From Rhynochetos jubatus (Eukaryota > Chordata > Aves > Eurypygiformes > Rhynochetidae): 64,000 nucleotides of DNA. A model generated the notes under the pieces. It made no database searches and was not told where the DNA came from. It saw nothing but the letters and a program-made list of their open reading frames with translations. This document shows positions 22,941 to 36,156 of this stretch, piece by piece. Position 1 is the stretch's first letter. Each line of letters begins with the position of its first letter. The stretch is from positions 620,001 through 684,000 of the forward strand of contig CM050655.1 of NCBI GenBank assembly GCA_027574665.1. Reading direction: 5' to 3'. A program made the translations under genes and the position numbers.

Positions 22941-24356
22941 AAGCTTAGAAACAAACCTCTCCCTTTTCCTCCAAAAGGGAAAGAGCTACGAGAGAATTTC
23001 TGAGTGAAACCTTGTTTGTTTTGGCAGAGCACTGCATGCCTCTTAAGACAGAGCTCTGGATCCCCGGGAAAGTCGAAATCCAGGGGGACACCTTCTCTGT
23101 CCTAACTTGCTCGGAGAGGCTCGAATGCACGGCTCGTTGAAGCGTCTGCCCGAACACGGACATCTGAAGCAGCACTGTAATGCGACCAAACAGAAAGAGT
23201 TAGGAGAGAATTTCTTGTCCCTTCTTGCTGCTCCTTTGCAGAGCACTGCGTGCCAGAGCAGCCGGATCGCTGTGTTGCTTGCAATCGCCACTTCCAACAG
23301 TGCCACAGTTCCTCGGCAACAGAAAGAGCTAGGAAGGAATTGCTTGCGCTGTTTTCTCTCGCTGTGCTCTAGCAGTTCGTTCCCTTTTCGGCAGAGCGCG
23401 GGACCGCTTGCAAAGCTTAGAAACAAACCTCTCCCTTTTCCTCCAAAAGGGAGAGAGCTACGAGAGAATTTCTTAGGGAAACCTTGTTTGTTTTGGCAGA
23501 GCACTGCATGCCTCTTAAGACAGAGCTCTGGATCCCCGGGAAAGTCGAAATCCAGGGGGACACCTTCTCTGTGCTAACCGGCTCGGAGAGGCTCGAAGGC
23601 GCGGCTCGTTGAAGCGTCTGCCCGAACACGGACATCTGAAGCAGCACTGTAATGCGACCAAACAGAAAGAGTTAGGAGACAATTTCTTGTCCCTTCTTGC
23701 TGCTCCTTTGCAGAGCACTGCGTGCCAGAGCAGCCGGATCGCTGTGTCGCTTGCAATCTCCAGTTCCAACAGTGCCACAGTTCCTCGGCAACAGAAAGAG
23801 CTAGGAAGGAATTGCTTGCGCTGATTTCTCTCGCTGTGCTCTAGCAGTTCGTTCCCTTTTCGGCAGAGCGCGGGACTGCTTGCAAAGCTTAGAAACAAAC
23901 CTCTCCCTTTTCCTCCAAAAGGGAGAGAGCTACGAGAGAATTTCTTAGGGAAACCTTGTTTGTTTTGGCAGAGCACTGCATGCCTCTTAAGACAGAGCTC
24001 TGTATCCCCGGGAAAGTCGAAATCCAGGGGGACACCTTCTCTGTCCTAACAGGCTCGGAGAGGCTCGAATGCGCGGCTCTTTGAAGCGTCTGCCCGAACA
24101 CGGACATCTGAAGCAGCACTGTAATGCGAGCAAACAGAAAGAGTTAGGAGAGAATTTCTTGTCCCTTCTTGCTGCGCCTTTGCAGAGCACTGCGTGCCAG
24201 AGCAGCCGGATCGCTGTGTCGCTTGCAATCTCCAGTTCCAACAGTGCCACAGTTCCTCGGCAACAGAAAGAGCTAGGAAGGAATTGCTTGCGCTGTTTTC
24301 TCTCGCTGTGCTCTAGCAGTTCGTTCCCTTTTCGGCAGAGCGCGGGACCGCTTGCA
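22941..24356. repeat. Three-unit higher-order repeat (1416 bp), copy 3
   Basis: First two units match copy 2. The third has TTAGGG where copies 1 and 2 have TGAGTG after GAATTTC, and GTGTCGC in place of GTGTTGC. This copy is also the first part of the five-unit repeat at 22941-25300. Confidence 0.75.
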
Positions 24357-25300
24357 AAGCTTAGAAACAAACCTCTCCCTTTTCCTCCAAAAGGGAAAGA
24401 GCTACGAGAGAATTTCTTAGGGAAACCTTGTTTGTTTTGGCAGAGCACTGCATGCCTCTTAAGACAGAGCTCTGGATCCCCGGGAAAGTCGAAATCCAGG
24501 GGGACACCTTCTCTGTCCTAACTTGCTCGGAGAGGCTCGAATGCACGGCTCGTTGAAGCGTCTGCCCGAACACGGACATCTGAAGCAGCACTGTAATGCG
24601 ACCAAACAGAAAGAGTTAGGAGAGAATTTCTTGTCCCTTCTTGCTGCTCCTTTGCAGAGCACTGCGTGCCAGAGCAGCCGGATCGCTGTGTCGCTTGCAA
24701 TCTCCAGTTCCAACAGTGCCACAGTTCCTCGGCAACAGAAAGAGCTAGGAAGGAATTGCTTGCGCTGTTTTCTCTCGCTCTGCTCTAGCAGTTCGTTCCC
24801 TTTTCGGCAGAGCGCGGGACCGCTTGCAAAGCTTAGAAACAAACCTCTCCCTTTTCCTCCAAAAGGGAAAGAGCTACGAGAGAATTTCTTAGGGAAACCT
24901 TGTTTGTTTTGGCAGAGCACTGCATGCCTCTTAAGACAGAGCTCTGTATCCCCGGGAAAGTCGAAATCCAGAGGGACACCTTCTCTGTGCTAACAGACTC
25001 GGAGAGGCTCGAATGCGCGGCTCGTTGAAGCGTCTGCCCGAACACGGACATCTGAAGCAGCACTGTAATGCGACCAAACAGAAAGAGTTAGGAGAGAATT
25101 TCTTGTCCCTTCTTGCTGCGCCTTTGCAGAGCACTGCGTGCCAGAGCAGCCGGATCGCTGTGTTGCTTGCAATCTCCAGTTCCAACAGTGCCACAGTTCC
25201 TCGGCAACAGAAAGAGCTAGGAAGGAATTGCTTGCGCTGTTTTCTCTCGCTGTGCTCTAGCAGTTCGTTCCCTTTTCGGCAGAGCGCGGGACCGCTTGCA
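22941..25300. repeat. Second five-unit repeat family (2360 bp), copy 1
   Basis: The three-unit repeat extended by an ATGCACGG unit with GCTCTGCTCTAG and a landmark-type unit (24829). The same five types return at 25301-27660. Confidence 0.8.
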
Positions 25301-27660
25301 AAGCTTAGAAACAAACCTCTCCCTTTTCCTCCAAAAGGGAAAGAGCTACGAGAGAATTTCTGAGTGAAACCTTGTTTGTTTTGGCAGAGCACTGCATGCC
25401 TCTTAAGACAGAGCTCTGGATCCCCGGGAAAGTCGAAATCCAGGGGGACACCTTCTCTGTCCTAACTTGCTCGGAGAGGCTCGAATGCACGGCTCGTTGA
25501 AGCGTCTGCCCGAACACGGACATCTGAAGCAGCACTGTAATGCGACCAAACAGAAAGAGTTAGGAGAGAATTTCTTGTCCCTTCTTGCTGCTCCTTTGCA
25601 GAGCACTGCGTGCCAGAGCAGCCGGATCGCTGTGTTGCTTGCAATCGCCACTTCCAACAGTGCCACAGTTCCTCGGCAACAGAAAGAGCTAGGAAGGAAT
25701 TGCTTGCGCTGTTTTCTCTCGCTGTGCTCTAGCAGTTCGTTCCCTTTTCGGCAGAGCGCGGGACCGCTTGCAAAGCTTAGAAACAAACCTCTCCCTTTTC
25801 CTCCAAAAGGGAGAGAGCTACGAGAGAATTTCTTAGGGAAACCTTGTTTGTTTTGGCAGAGCACTGCATGCCTCTTAAGACAGAGCTCTGGATCCCCGGG
25901 AAAGTCGAAATCCAGGGGGACACCTTCTCTGTGCTAACCGGCTCGGAGAGGCTCGAAGGCGCGGCTCGTTGAAGCGTCTGCCCGAACACGGACATCTGAA
26001 GCAGCACTGTAATGCGACCAAACAGAAAGAGTTAGGAGACAATTTCTTGTCCCTTCTTGCTGCTCCTTTGCAGAGCACTGCGTGCCAGAGCAGCCGGATC
26101 GCTGTGTCGCTTGCAATCTCCAGTTCCAACAGTGCCACAGTTCCTCGGCAACAGAAAGAGCTAGGAAGGAATTGCTTGCGCTGATTTCTCTCGCTGTGCT
26201 CTAGCAGTTCGTTCCCTTTTCGGCAGAGCGCGGGACTGCTTGCAAAGCTTAGAAACAAACCTCTCCCTTTTCCTCCAAAAGGGAGAGAGCTACGAGAGAA
26301 TTTCTTAGGGAAACCTTGTTTGTTTTGGCAGAGCACTGCATGCCTCTTAAGACAGAGCTCTGTATCCCCGGGAAAGTCGAAATCCAGGGGGACACCTTCT
26401 CTGTCCTAACAGGCTCGGAGAGGCTCGAATGCGCGGCTCTTTGAAGCGTCTGCCCGAACACGGACATCTGAAGCAGCACTGTAATGCGAGCAAACAGAAA
26501 GAGTTAGGAGAGAATTTCTTGTCCCTTCTTGCTGCGCCTTTGCAGAGCACTGCGTGCCAGAGCAGCCGGATCGCTGTGTCGCTTGCAATCTCCAGTTCCA
26601 ACAGTGCCACAGTTCCTCGGCAACAGAAAGAGCTAGGAAGGAATTGCTTGCGCTGTTTTCTCTCGCTGTGCTCTAGCAGTTCGTTCCCTTTTCGGCAGAG
26701 CGCGGGACCGCTTGCAAAGCTTAGAAACAAACCTCTCCCTTTTCCTCCAAAAGGGAAAGAGCTACGAGAGAATTTCTTAGGGAAACCTTGTTTGTTTTGG
26801 CAGAGCACTGCATGCCTCTTAAGACAGAGCTCTGGATCCCCGGGAAAGTCGAAATCCAGGGGGACACCTTCTCTGTCCTAACTTGCTCGGAGAGGCTCGA
26901 ATGCACGGCTCGTTGAAGCGTCTGCCCGAACACGGACATCTGAAGCAGCACTGTAATGCGACCAAACAGAAAGAGTTAGGAGAGAATTTCTTGTCCCTTC
27001 TTGCTGCTCCTTTGCAGAGCACTGCGTGCCAGAGCAGCCGGATCGCTGTGTCGCTTGCAATCTCCAGTTCCAACAGTGCCACAGTTCCTCGGCAACAGAA
27101 AGAGCTAGGAAGGAATTGCTTGCGCTGTTTTCTCTCGCTCTGCTCTAGCAGTTCGTTCCCTTTTCGGCAGAGCGCGGGACCGCTTGCAAAGCTTAGAAAC
27201 AAACCTCTCCCTTTTCCTCCAAAAGGGAAAGAGCTACGAGAGAATTTCTTAGGGAAACCTTGTTTGTTTTGGCAGAGCACTGCATGCCTCTTAAGACAGA
27301 GCTCTGTATCCCCGGGAAAGTCGAAATCCAGAGGGACACCTTCTCTGTGCTAACAGACTCGGAGAGGCTCGAATGCGCGGCTCGTTGAAGCGTCTGCCCG
27401 AACACGGACATCTGAAGCAGCACTGTAATGCGACCAAACAGAAAGAGTTAGGAGAGAATTTCTTGTCCCTTCTTGCTGCGCCTTTGCAGAGCACTGCGTG
27501 CCAGAGCAGCCGGATCGCTGTGTTGCTTGCAATCTCCAGTTCCAACAGTGCCACAGTTCCTCGGCAACAGAAAGAGCTAGGAAGGAATTGCTTGCGCTGT
27601 TTTCTCTCGCTGTGCTACAGCAGTTCGTTCCCTTTTCGGCAGAGCGCGGGACCGCTTGCA
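25301..27660. repeat. Second five-unit repeat family (2360 bp), copy 2
   Basis: Matches 22941-25300 in every translated stretch compared for the first four units. The fifth unit (27189) differs at TGCTACAG in place of TGCTCTAG near 27615. Confidence 0.8.
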
Positions 27661-28132
27661 AAGCTTAGAAACAAACCTCTCCCTTTTCCTCCAAAAGGGA
27701 AAGAGCTACGAGAGAATTTCTGAGTGAAACCTTGTTTGTTTTGGCAGAGCACTGCATGCCTCTTAAGACAGAGCTCTGGATCCCCGGGAAAGTCGAAATC
27801 CAGGGGGACACCTTCTCTGTCCTAACTTGCTCGGAGAGGCTCGAATGCACGGCTCGTTGAAGCGTCTGCCCGAACACGGACATCTGAAGCAGCACTGTAA
27901 TGCGACCAAACAGAAAGAGTTAGGAGAGAATTTCTTGTCCCTTCTTGCTGCGCCTTTGCAGAGCACTGCGTGCCAGAGCAGCCGGATCGCTGTGTTGCTT
28001 GCAATCTCCAGTTCCAACAGTGCCACAGTTCCTCGGCAACAGAAAGAGCTAGGAAGGAATTGCTTGCGCTGTTTTCTCTCGCTGTGCTCTAGCAGTTCGT
28101 TCCCTTTTCGGCAGAGCGCGGGACCGCTTGCA

Positions 28133-30492
28133 AAGCTTAGAAACAAACCTCTCCCTTTTCCTCCAAAAGGGAAAGAGCTACGAGAGAATTTCTGAGTGAA
28201 ACCTTGTTTGTTTTGGCAGAGCACTGCATGCCTCTTAAGACAGAGCTCTGGATCCCCGGGAAAGTCGAAATCCAGGGGGACACCTTCTCTGTCCTAACCG
28301 GCTCGGAGAGGCTCGAATGCACGGCTCGTTGAAGCGTCTGCCCGAACACGGACATCTGAAGCAGCACTGTAATGCGACCAAACAGAAAGAGTTAGGAGAG
28401 AATTTCTTGTCCCTTCTTGCTGCTCCTTTGCAGAGCACTGCGTGCCAGAGCAGCCGGATCGCTGTGTTGCTTGCAATCGCCACTTCCAACAGTGCCACAG
28501 TTCCTCGGCAACAGAAAGAGCTAGGAAGGAATTGCTTGCGCTGTTTTCTCTCGCTGTGCTCTAGCAGTTCGTTCCCTTTTCGGCAGAGCGCGGGACCGCT
28601 TGCAAAGCTTAGAAACAAACCTCTCCCTTTTCGTCCAAAAGGGAAAGAGCTACGAGAGAATTTCTTAGGGAAACCTTGTTTGTTTTGGCAGAGCACTGCA
28701 TGCCTCTTAAGACAGAGCTCTGGATCCCCGGGAAAGTCGAAATCCAGGGGGACACCTTCTCTGTGCTAACCGGCTCGGAGAGGCTCGAAGGCGCGGCTCG
28801 TTGAAGCGTCTGCCCGAACACGGACATCTGAAGCAGCACTGTAATGCGACCAAACAGAAAGAGTTAGGAGACAATTTCTTGTCCCTTCTTGCTGCTCCTT
28901 TGCAGAGCACTGCGTGCCAGAGCAGCCGGATCGCTGTGTCGCTTGCAATCTCCAGTTCCAACAGTGCCACAGTTCCTCGGCAACAGAAAGAGCTAGGAAG
29001 GAATTGCTTGTGCTGATTTCTCTCGCTGTGCTCTAGCAGTTCGTTCCCTTTTCGGCAGAGCGCGGGACCGCTTGCAAAGCTTAGAAACAAACCTCTCCCT
29101 TTTCCTCCAAAAGGGAGAGAGCTACGAGAGAATTTCTTAGGGAAACCTTGTTTGTTTTGGCAGAGCACTGCATGCCTCTTAAGACAGAGCTGTGGATCCC
29201 CGGGAAAGTCGAAATCCACAGGGTCACCTTCTCTGTGCTAACAGGCTCGGAGAGGCTCGAAGGCGCGGCTCGTTGAAGCGTCTGCCCGAACACGGACATC
29301 TAAAGCAGCACTGTAATGCGACCAAACAGAAAGAGTTAGGAGAGAATTTCTTGTCCCTTCTTGCTGCGCCTTTGCAGAGCACTGCGTGCCAGAGCAGCCG
29401 GATCGCTGTCTTGCTTGCAATCTCCAGTTCCAACAGTGCCACAGTTCCTCGGCAACAGAAAGAGCTAGGAAGGAATTGCTTGCGCTGATTTCTCTCGCTG
29501 TGCTACAGCAGTTCGTTCCCTTTTCGGCAGAGCGCGGGACCGCTTGCAAAGCTTAGAAACAAACCTCTCCCTTTTCCTCCAAAAGGGAGAGAGCTACGAG
29601 AGAATTTCTTAGGGAAACCTTGTTTGTTTTGGCAGAGCACTGCATGCCTCTTAAGACAGAGCTCTGGATCCCCGGGAAAGTCGAAATCCAGGGGGACACC
29701 TTCTCTGTGCTAACCGGCTCGGAGAGGCTCGAAGGCGCGGCTCGTTGAAGCGTCTGCCCGAACACGGACATCTGAAGCAGCACTGTAATGCGACCAAACA
29801 GAAAGAGTTAGGAGACAATTTCTTGTCCCTTCTTGCTGCTCCTTTGCAGAGCACTGCGTGCCAGAGCAGCCGGATCGCTGTGTCGCTTGCAATCTCCAGT
29901 TCCAACAGTGCCACAGTTCCTCGGCAACAGAAAGAGCTAGGAAGGAATTGCTTGCGCTGATTTCTCTCGCTGTGCTCTAGCAGTTCGTTCCCTTTTCGGC
30001 AGAGCGCGGGACCGCTTGCAAAGCTTAGAAACAAACCTCTCCCTTTTCCTCCAAAAGGGAGAGAGCTACGAGAGAATTTCTTAGGGAAACCTTGTTTGTT
30101 TTGGCAGAGCACTGCATGCCTCTTAAGACAGAGCTCTGGATCCCCGGGAAAGTCGAAATCCACAGGGTCACCTTCTCTGTGCTAACAGGCTCGGAGAGGC
30201 TCGAAGGCGCGGCTCGTTGAAGCGTCTGCCCGAACACGGACATCTAAAGCAGCACTGTAATGCGACCAAACAGAAAGAGTTAGGAGAGAATTTCTTGTCC
30301 CTCCTTGCTGCGCCTTTGCAGAGCACTGCGTGCCAGAGCAGCCGGATCGCTGTCTTGCTTGCAATCTCCAGTTCCAACAGTGCCACAGTTCCTCGGCAAC
30401 AGAAAGAGCTAGGAAGGAATTGCTTGCGCTGTTTTCTCTCGCTCTGCTCTAGCAGTTCGTTCCCTTTTCGGCAGAGCGCGGGACCGCTTGCA
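28133..30492. repeat. Five units duplicated at 3304-bp offset, copy 1
   Basis: Unit types recur exactly seven units later. The rare TTGTGCTGATTT near 29009 (normally TTGCGCTG) and an antisense arginine-to-histidine-type change near 29018-29030 are shared with the second copy, showing direct duplication. The fifth unit (30021) departs at its right end, with CTGTTTT and GCTCTGCTC. Confidence 0.75.
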
Positions 30493-31436
30493 AAGCTTAG
30501 AAACAAACCTCTCCCTTTTCCTCCAAAAGGGAAAGAGCTACGAGAGAATTTCTTAGGGAAACCTTGTTTGTTTTGGCAGAGCACTGCATGCCTCTTAAGA
30601 CAGAGCTCTGGATCCCCGGGAAAGTCGAAATCCAGGGGGACACCTTCTCTGTCCTAACCGGCTCGGAGAGGCTCGAATGCACGGCTCGTTGAAGCGTCTG
30701 CCCGAACACGGACATCTGAAGCAGCACTGTAATGCGACCAAACAGAAAGAGTTAGGAGAGAATTTCTTGTCCCTTCTTGCTGCTCCTTTGCAGAGCACTG
30801 CGTGCCAGAGCAGCCGGATCGCTGTGTCGCTTGCAATCTCCAGTTCCAACAGTGCCACAGTTCCTCGGCAACAGAAAGAGCTAGGAAGGAATTGCTTGCG
30901 CTGTTTTCTCTCGCTCTGCTCTAGCAGTTCGTTCCCTTTTCGGCAGAGCGCGGGACCGCTTGCAAAGCTTAGAAACAAACCTCTCCCTTTTCCTCCAAAA
31001 GGGAAAGAGCTACGAGAGAATTTCTTAGGGAAACCTTGTTTGTTTTGGCAGAGCACTGCATGCCTCTTAAGACAGAGCTCTGTATCCCCGGGAAAGTCGA
31101 AATCCAGAGGGACACCTTCTCTGTGCTAACAGACTCGGAGAGGCTCGAATGCGCGGCTCGTTGAAGCGTCTGCCCGAACACGGACATCTGAAGCAGCACT
31201 GTAATGCGACCAAACAGAAAGAGTTAGGAGAGAATTTCTTGTCCCTTCTTGCTGCGCCTTTGCAGAGCACTGCGTGCCAGAGCAGCCGGATCGCTGTGTT
31301 GCTTGCAATCTCCAGTTCCAACAGTGCCACAGTTCCTCGGCAACAGAAAGAGCTAGGAAGGAATTGCTTGCGCTGTTTTCTCTCGCTGTGCTACAGCAGT
31401 TCGTTCCCTTTTCGGCAGAGCGCGGGACCGCTTGCA

Positions 31437-33796
31437 AAGCTTAGAAACAAACCTCTCCCTTTTCCTCCAAAAGGGAAAGAGCTACGAGAGAATTTCTGAG
31501 TGAAACCTTGTTTGTTTTGGCAGAGCACTGCATGCCTCTTAAGACAGAGCTCTGGATCCCCGGGAAAGTCGAAATCCAGGGGGACACCTTCTCTGTCCTA
31601 ACTTGCTCGGAGAGGCTCGAATGCACGGCTCGTTGAAGCGTCTGCCCGAACACGGACATCTGAAGCAGCACTGTAATGCGACCAAACAGAAAGAGTTAGG
31701 AGAGAATTTCTTGTCCCTTCTTGCTGCTCCTTTGCAGAGCACTGCGTGCCAGAGCAGCCGGATCGCTGTGTTGCTTGCAATCGCCACTTCCAACAGTGCC
31801 ACAGTTCCTCGGCAACAGAAAGAGCTAGGAAGGAATTGCTTGCGCTGTTTTCTCTCGCTGTGCTCTAGCAGTTCGTTCCCTTTTCGGCAGAGCGCGGGAC
31901 CGCTTGCAAAGCTTAGAAACAAACCTCTCCCTTTTCGTCCAAAAGGGAAAGAGCTACGAGAGAATTTCTTAGGGAAACCTTGTTTGTTTTGGCAGAGCAC
32001 TGCATGCCTCTTAAGACAGAGCTCTGGATCCCCGGGAAAGTCGAAATCCAGGGGGACACCTTCTCTGTGCTAACCGGCTCGGAGAGGCTCGAAGGCGCGG
32101 CTCGTTGAAGCGTCTGCCCGAACACGGACATCTGAAGCAGCACTGTAATGCGACCAAACAGAAAGAGTTAGGAGACAATTTCTTGTCCCTTCTTGCTGCT
32201 CCTTTGCAGAGCACTGCGTGCCAGAGCAGCCGGATCGCTGTGTCGCTTGCAATCTCCAGTTCCAACAGTGCCACAGTTCCTCGGCAACAGAAAGAGCTAG
32301 GAAGGAATTGCTTGTGCTGATTTCTCTCGCTGTGCTCTAGCAGTTCGTTCCCTTTTCGGCAGAGCGCGGGACCACTTGCAAAGCTTAGAAACAAACCTCT
32401 CCCTTTTCCTCCAAAAGGGAGAGAGCTACGAGAGAATTTCTTAGGGAAACCTTGTTTGTTTTGGCAGAGCACTGCATGCCTCTTAAGACAGAGCTGTGGA
32501 TCCCCGGGAAAGTCGAAATCCACAGGGTCACCTTCTCTGTGCTAACAGGCTCGGAGAGGCTCGAAGGCGCGGCTCGTTGAAGCGTCTGCCCGAACACGGA
32601 CATCTAAAGCAGCACTGTAATGCGACCAAACAGAAAGAGTTAGGAGAGAATTTCTTGTCCCTTCTTGCTGCGCCTTTGCAGAGCACTGCGTGCCAGAGCA
32701 GCCGGATCGCTGTCTTGCTTGCAATCTCCAGTTCCAACAGTGCCACAGTTCCTCGGCAACAGAAAGAGCTAGGAAGGAATTGCTTGCGCTGATTTCTCTC
32801 GCTGTGCTACAGCAGTTCGTTCCCTTTTCGGCAGAGCGCGGGACCGCTTGCAAAGCTTAGAAACAAACCTCTCCCTTTTCCTCCAAAAGGGAGAGAGCTA
32901 CGAGAGAATTTCTTAGGGAAACCTTGTTTGTTTTGGCAGAGCACTGCATGCCTCTTAAGACAGAGCTCTGGATCCCCGGGAAAGTCGAAATCCAGGGGGA
33001 CACCTTCTCTGTGCTAACCGGCTCGGAGAGGCTCGAAGGCGCGGCTCGTTGAAGCGTCTGCCCGAACACGGACATCTGAAGCAGCACTGTAATGCGACCA
33101 AACAGAAAGAGTTAGGAGACAATTTCTTGTCCCTTCTTGCTGCTCCTTTGCAGAGCACTGCGTGCCAGAGCAGCCGGATCGCTGTGTCGCTTGCAATCTC
33201 CAGTTCCAACAGTGCCACAGTTCCTCGGCAACAGAAAGAGCTAGGAAGGAATTGCTTGCGCTGATTTCTCTCGCTGTGCTCTAGCAGTTCGTTCCCTTTT
33301 CGGCAGAGCGCGGGACCGCTTGCAAAGCTTAGAAACAAACCTCTCCCTTTTCCTCCAAAAGGGAGAGAGCTACGAGAGAATTTCTTAGGGAAACCTTGTT
33401 TGTTTTGGCAGAGCACTGCATGCCTCTTAAGACAGAGCTCTGGATCCCCGGGAAAGTCGAAATCCACAGGGTCACCTTCTCTGTGCTAACAGGCTCGGAG
33501 AGGCTCGAAGGCGCGGCTCGTTGAAGCGTCTGCCCGAACACGGACATCTAAAGCAGCACTGTAATGCGACCAAACAGAAAGAGTTAGGAGAGAATTTCTT
33601 GTCCCTCCTTGCTGCGCCTTTGCAGAGCACTGCGTGCCAGAGCAGCCGGATCGCTGTCTTGCTTGCAATCTCCAGTTCCAACAGTGCCACAGTTCCTCGG
33701 CAACAGAAAGAGCTAGGAAGGAATTGCTTGCGCTGATTTCTCTCGCTGTGCTACAGCAGTTCGTTCCCTTTTCGGCAGAGCGCGGGACCGCTTGCA
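31437..33796. repeat. Five units duplicated at 3304-bp offset, copy 2
   Basis: Counterpart of 28133-30492, with TTGTGCTGATTT near 32313. It has a private GGGACCACTTGC near 32374 (normally CCGC). The first unit differs at TTGCTCGG in place of CGGCTCGG. Confidence 0.75.
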
Positions 33797-34740
33797 AAGC
33801 TTAGAAACAAACCTCTCCCTTTTCCTCCAAAAGGGAAAGAGCTACGAGAGAATTTCTGAGTGAAACCTTGTTTGTTTTGGCAGAGCACTGCATGCCTCTT
33901 AAGACAGAGCTCTGGATCCCCGGGAAAGTCGAAATCCAGGGGGACACCTTCTCTGTCCTAACTTGCTCGGAGAGGCTCGAAGGCGCGGCTCGTTGAAGCG
34001 TCTGCCCGAACACGGACATCTGAAGCAGCACTGTAATGCGACCAAACAGAAAGAGTTAGGAGACAATTTCTTGTCCCTTCTTGCTGCTCCTTTGCAGAGC
34101 ACTGCGTGCCAGAGCAGCCGGATCGCTGTGTTGCTTGCAATCTCCAGTTCCAACAGTGCCACAGTTCCTCGGCAACAGAAAGAGCTAGGAAGGAATTGCT
34201 TGCGCTGATTTCTCTCGCTGTGCTACAGCAGTTCGTTCCCTTTTCGGCAGAGCGCCGGACTGCTTGCAAAGCTTAGAAACAAACCTCTCCCTTTTCCTCC
34301 AAAAGGGAGAGAGCTACGAGAGAATTTCTTAGGGAAACCTTGTTTGTTTTGGCAGAGCACTGCATGCCTCTTAAGACAGAGCTCTGGATCCCCGGGAAAG
34401 TCGAAATCCACAGGGTCACCTTCTCTGTGCTAACCGGCTCGGAGAGGCTCGAAGGCGCGGCTCGTTGAAGCGTCTGCCCGAACACGGACATCTAAAGCAG
34501 CACTGTAATGCGAGCAAACAGAAAGAGTTAGGAGAGAATTTCTTGTCCCTTCTTGCTGCTCCTTTGCAGAGCACTGCGTGCCAGAGCAGCCGGATCGCTG
34601 TGTCGCTTGCTATCTCCAGTTCCAACAGTGCCACAGTTCCTCGGCAACAGAAAGAGCTAGGAAGGAATTGCTTGCGCTGTTTTCTCTCGCTGTGCTCTAG
34701 CAGTTCGTTCCCTTTTCGGCAGAGCGCGGGACCGCTTGCA

Positions 34741-36156
34741 AAGCTTAGAAACAAACCTCTCCCTTTTCCTCCAAAAGGGAGAGAGCTACGAGAGAATTTC
34801 TTAGGGAAACCTTGTTTGTTTTGGCAGAGCACTGCATGCCTCTTAAGACAGAGCTCTGTATCCCCGGGAAAGTCGAAATCCACAGGGTCACCTTCTCTGT
34901 GCTAACCGGCTCGGAGAGGCTCGAAGGCGCGGCTCGTTGAAGCGTCTGCCCGAACACGGACATCTGAAGCAGCACTGTAATGCGACCAAACAGAAAGAGT
35001 TAGGAGAGAATTTCTTGTCCCTTCTTGCTGCGCCTTTGCAGAGCACTGCGTGCCAGAGCAGCCGGATCGCTGTGTTGCTTGCAATCTCCAGTTCCAACAG
35101 TGCCACAGTTCCTCGGCAACAGAAAGAGCTAGGAAGGAATTGCTTGCGCTGATTTCTCTCGCTGTGCTCTAGCAGTTCGTTCCCTTTTCGGCAGAGCGCC
35201 GGACTGCTTGCAAAGCTTAGAAACAAACCTCTCCCTTTTCCTCCAAAAGGGAGAGAGCTACGAGAGAATTTCTTAGGGAAACCTTGTTTGTTTTGGCAGA
35301 GCACTGCATGCCTCTTAAGACAGAGCTCTGGATCCCCGGGAAAGTCGAAATCCACAGGGTCACCTTCTCTGTGCTAACCGGCTCGGAGAGGCTCGAAGGC
35401 GCGGCTCGTTGAAGCGTCTGCCCGAACACGGACATCTAAAGCAGCACTGTAATGCGAGCAAACAGAAAGAGTTAGGAGAGAATTTCTTGTCCCTCCTTGC
35501 TGCGCCTTTGCAGAGCACTGCGTGCCAGAGCAGCCGGATCGCTGTGTCGCTTGCAATCTCCAGTTCCAACAGTGCCACAGTTCCTCGGCAACAGAAAGAG
35601 CTAGGAAGGAATTGCTTGCGCTGATTTCTCTCGCTGTGCTCTAGCAGTTCGTTCCCTTTTCGGCAGAGCGCGGGACCGCTTGCAAAGCTTAGAAACAAAC
35701 CTCTCCCTTTTCCTCCAAAAGGGAGAGAGCTACGAGAGAATTTCTTAGGGAAACCTTGTTTGTTTTGGCAGAGCACTGCATGCCTCTTAAGACAGAGCTC
35801 TGGATCACCGGGAAAGTCAAAATCCACAGGGTCACCTTCTCTGTGCTAACAGGCTCGGAGAGGCTCGAAGGCGCGGCTCGTTGAAGCGTCTGCCCGAACA
35901 CGGACATCTAAAGCAGCACTGTAATGCGACCAAACAGAAAGAGTTAGGAGAGAATTTCTTGTCCCTCCTTGCTGCGCCTTTGCAGAGCACTGCGTGCCAG
36001 AGCAGCCGGATCGCTGTGTCGCTTGCAATCTCCAGTTCCAACAGTGCCACAGTTCCTCGGCAACAGAAAGAGCTAGGAAGGAATTGCTTGCGCTGATTTC
36101 TCTCGCTGTGCTACAGCAGTTCGTTCCCTTTTCGGCAGAGCGCGGGACCGCTTGCA
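34741..36156. repeat. Three units repeated 14,160 bp downstream, copy 1
   Basis: Shares with 48901-50316 the double rare variant GGATCACC plus AAAGTCAAAAT (near 35807 and 35819), found together in full units nowhere else. Translations of about 34.9-36.1 kb and 49.0-50.3 kb agree throughout. The offset is 30 units. Confidence 0.75.
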
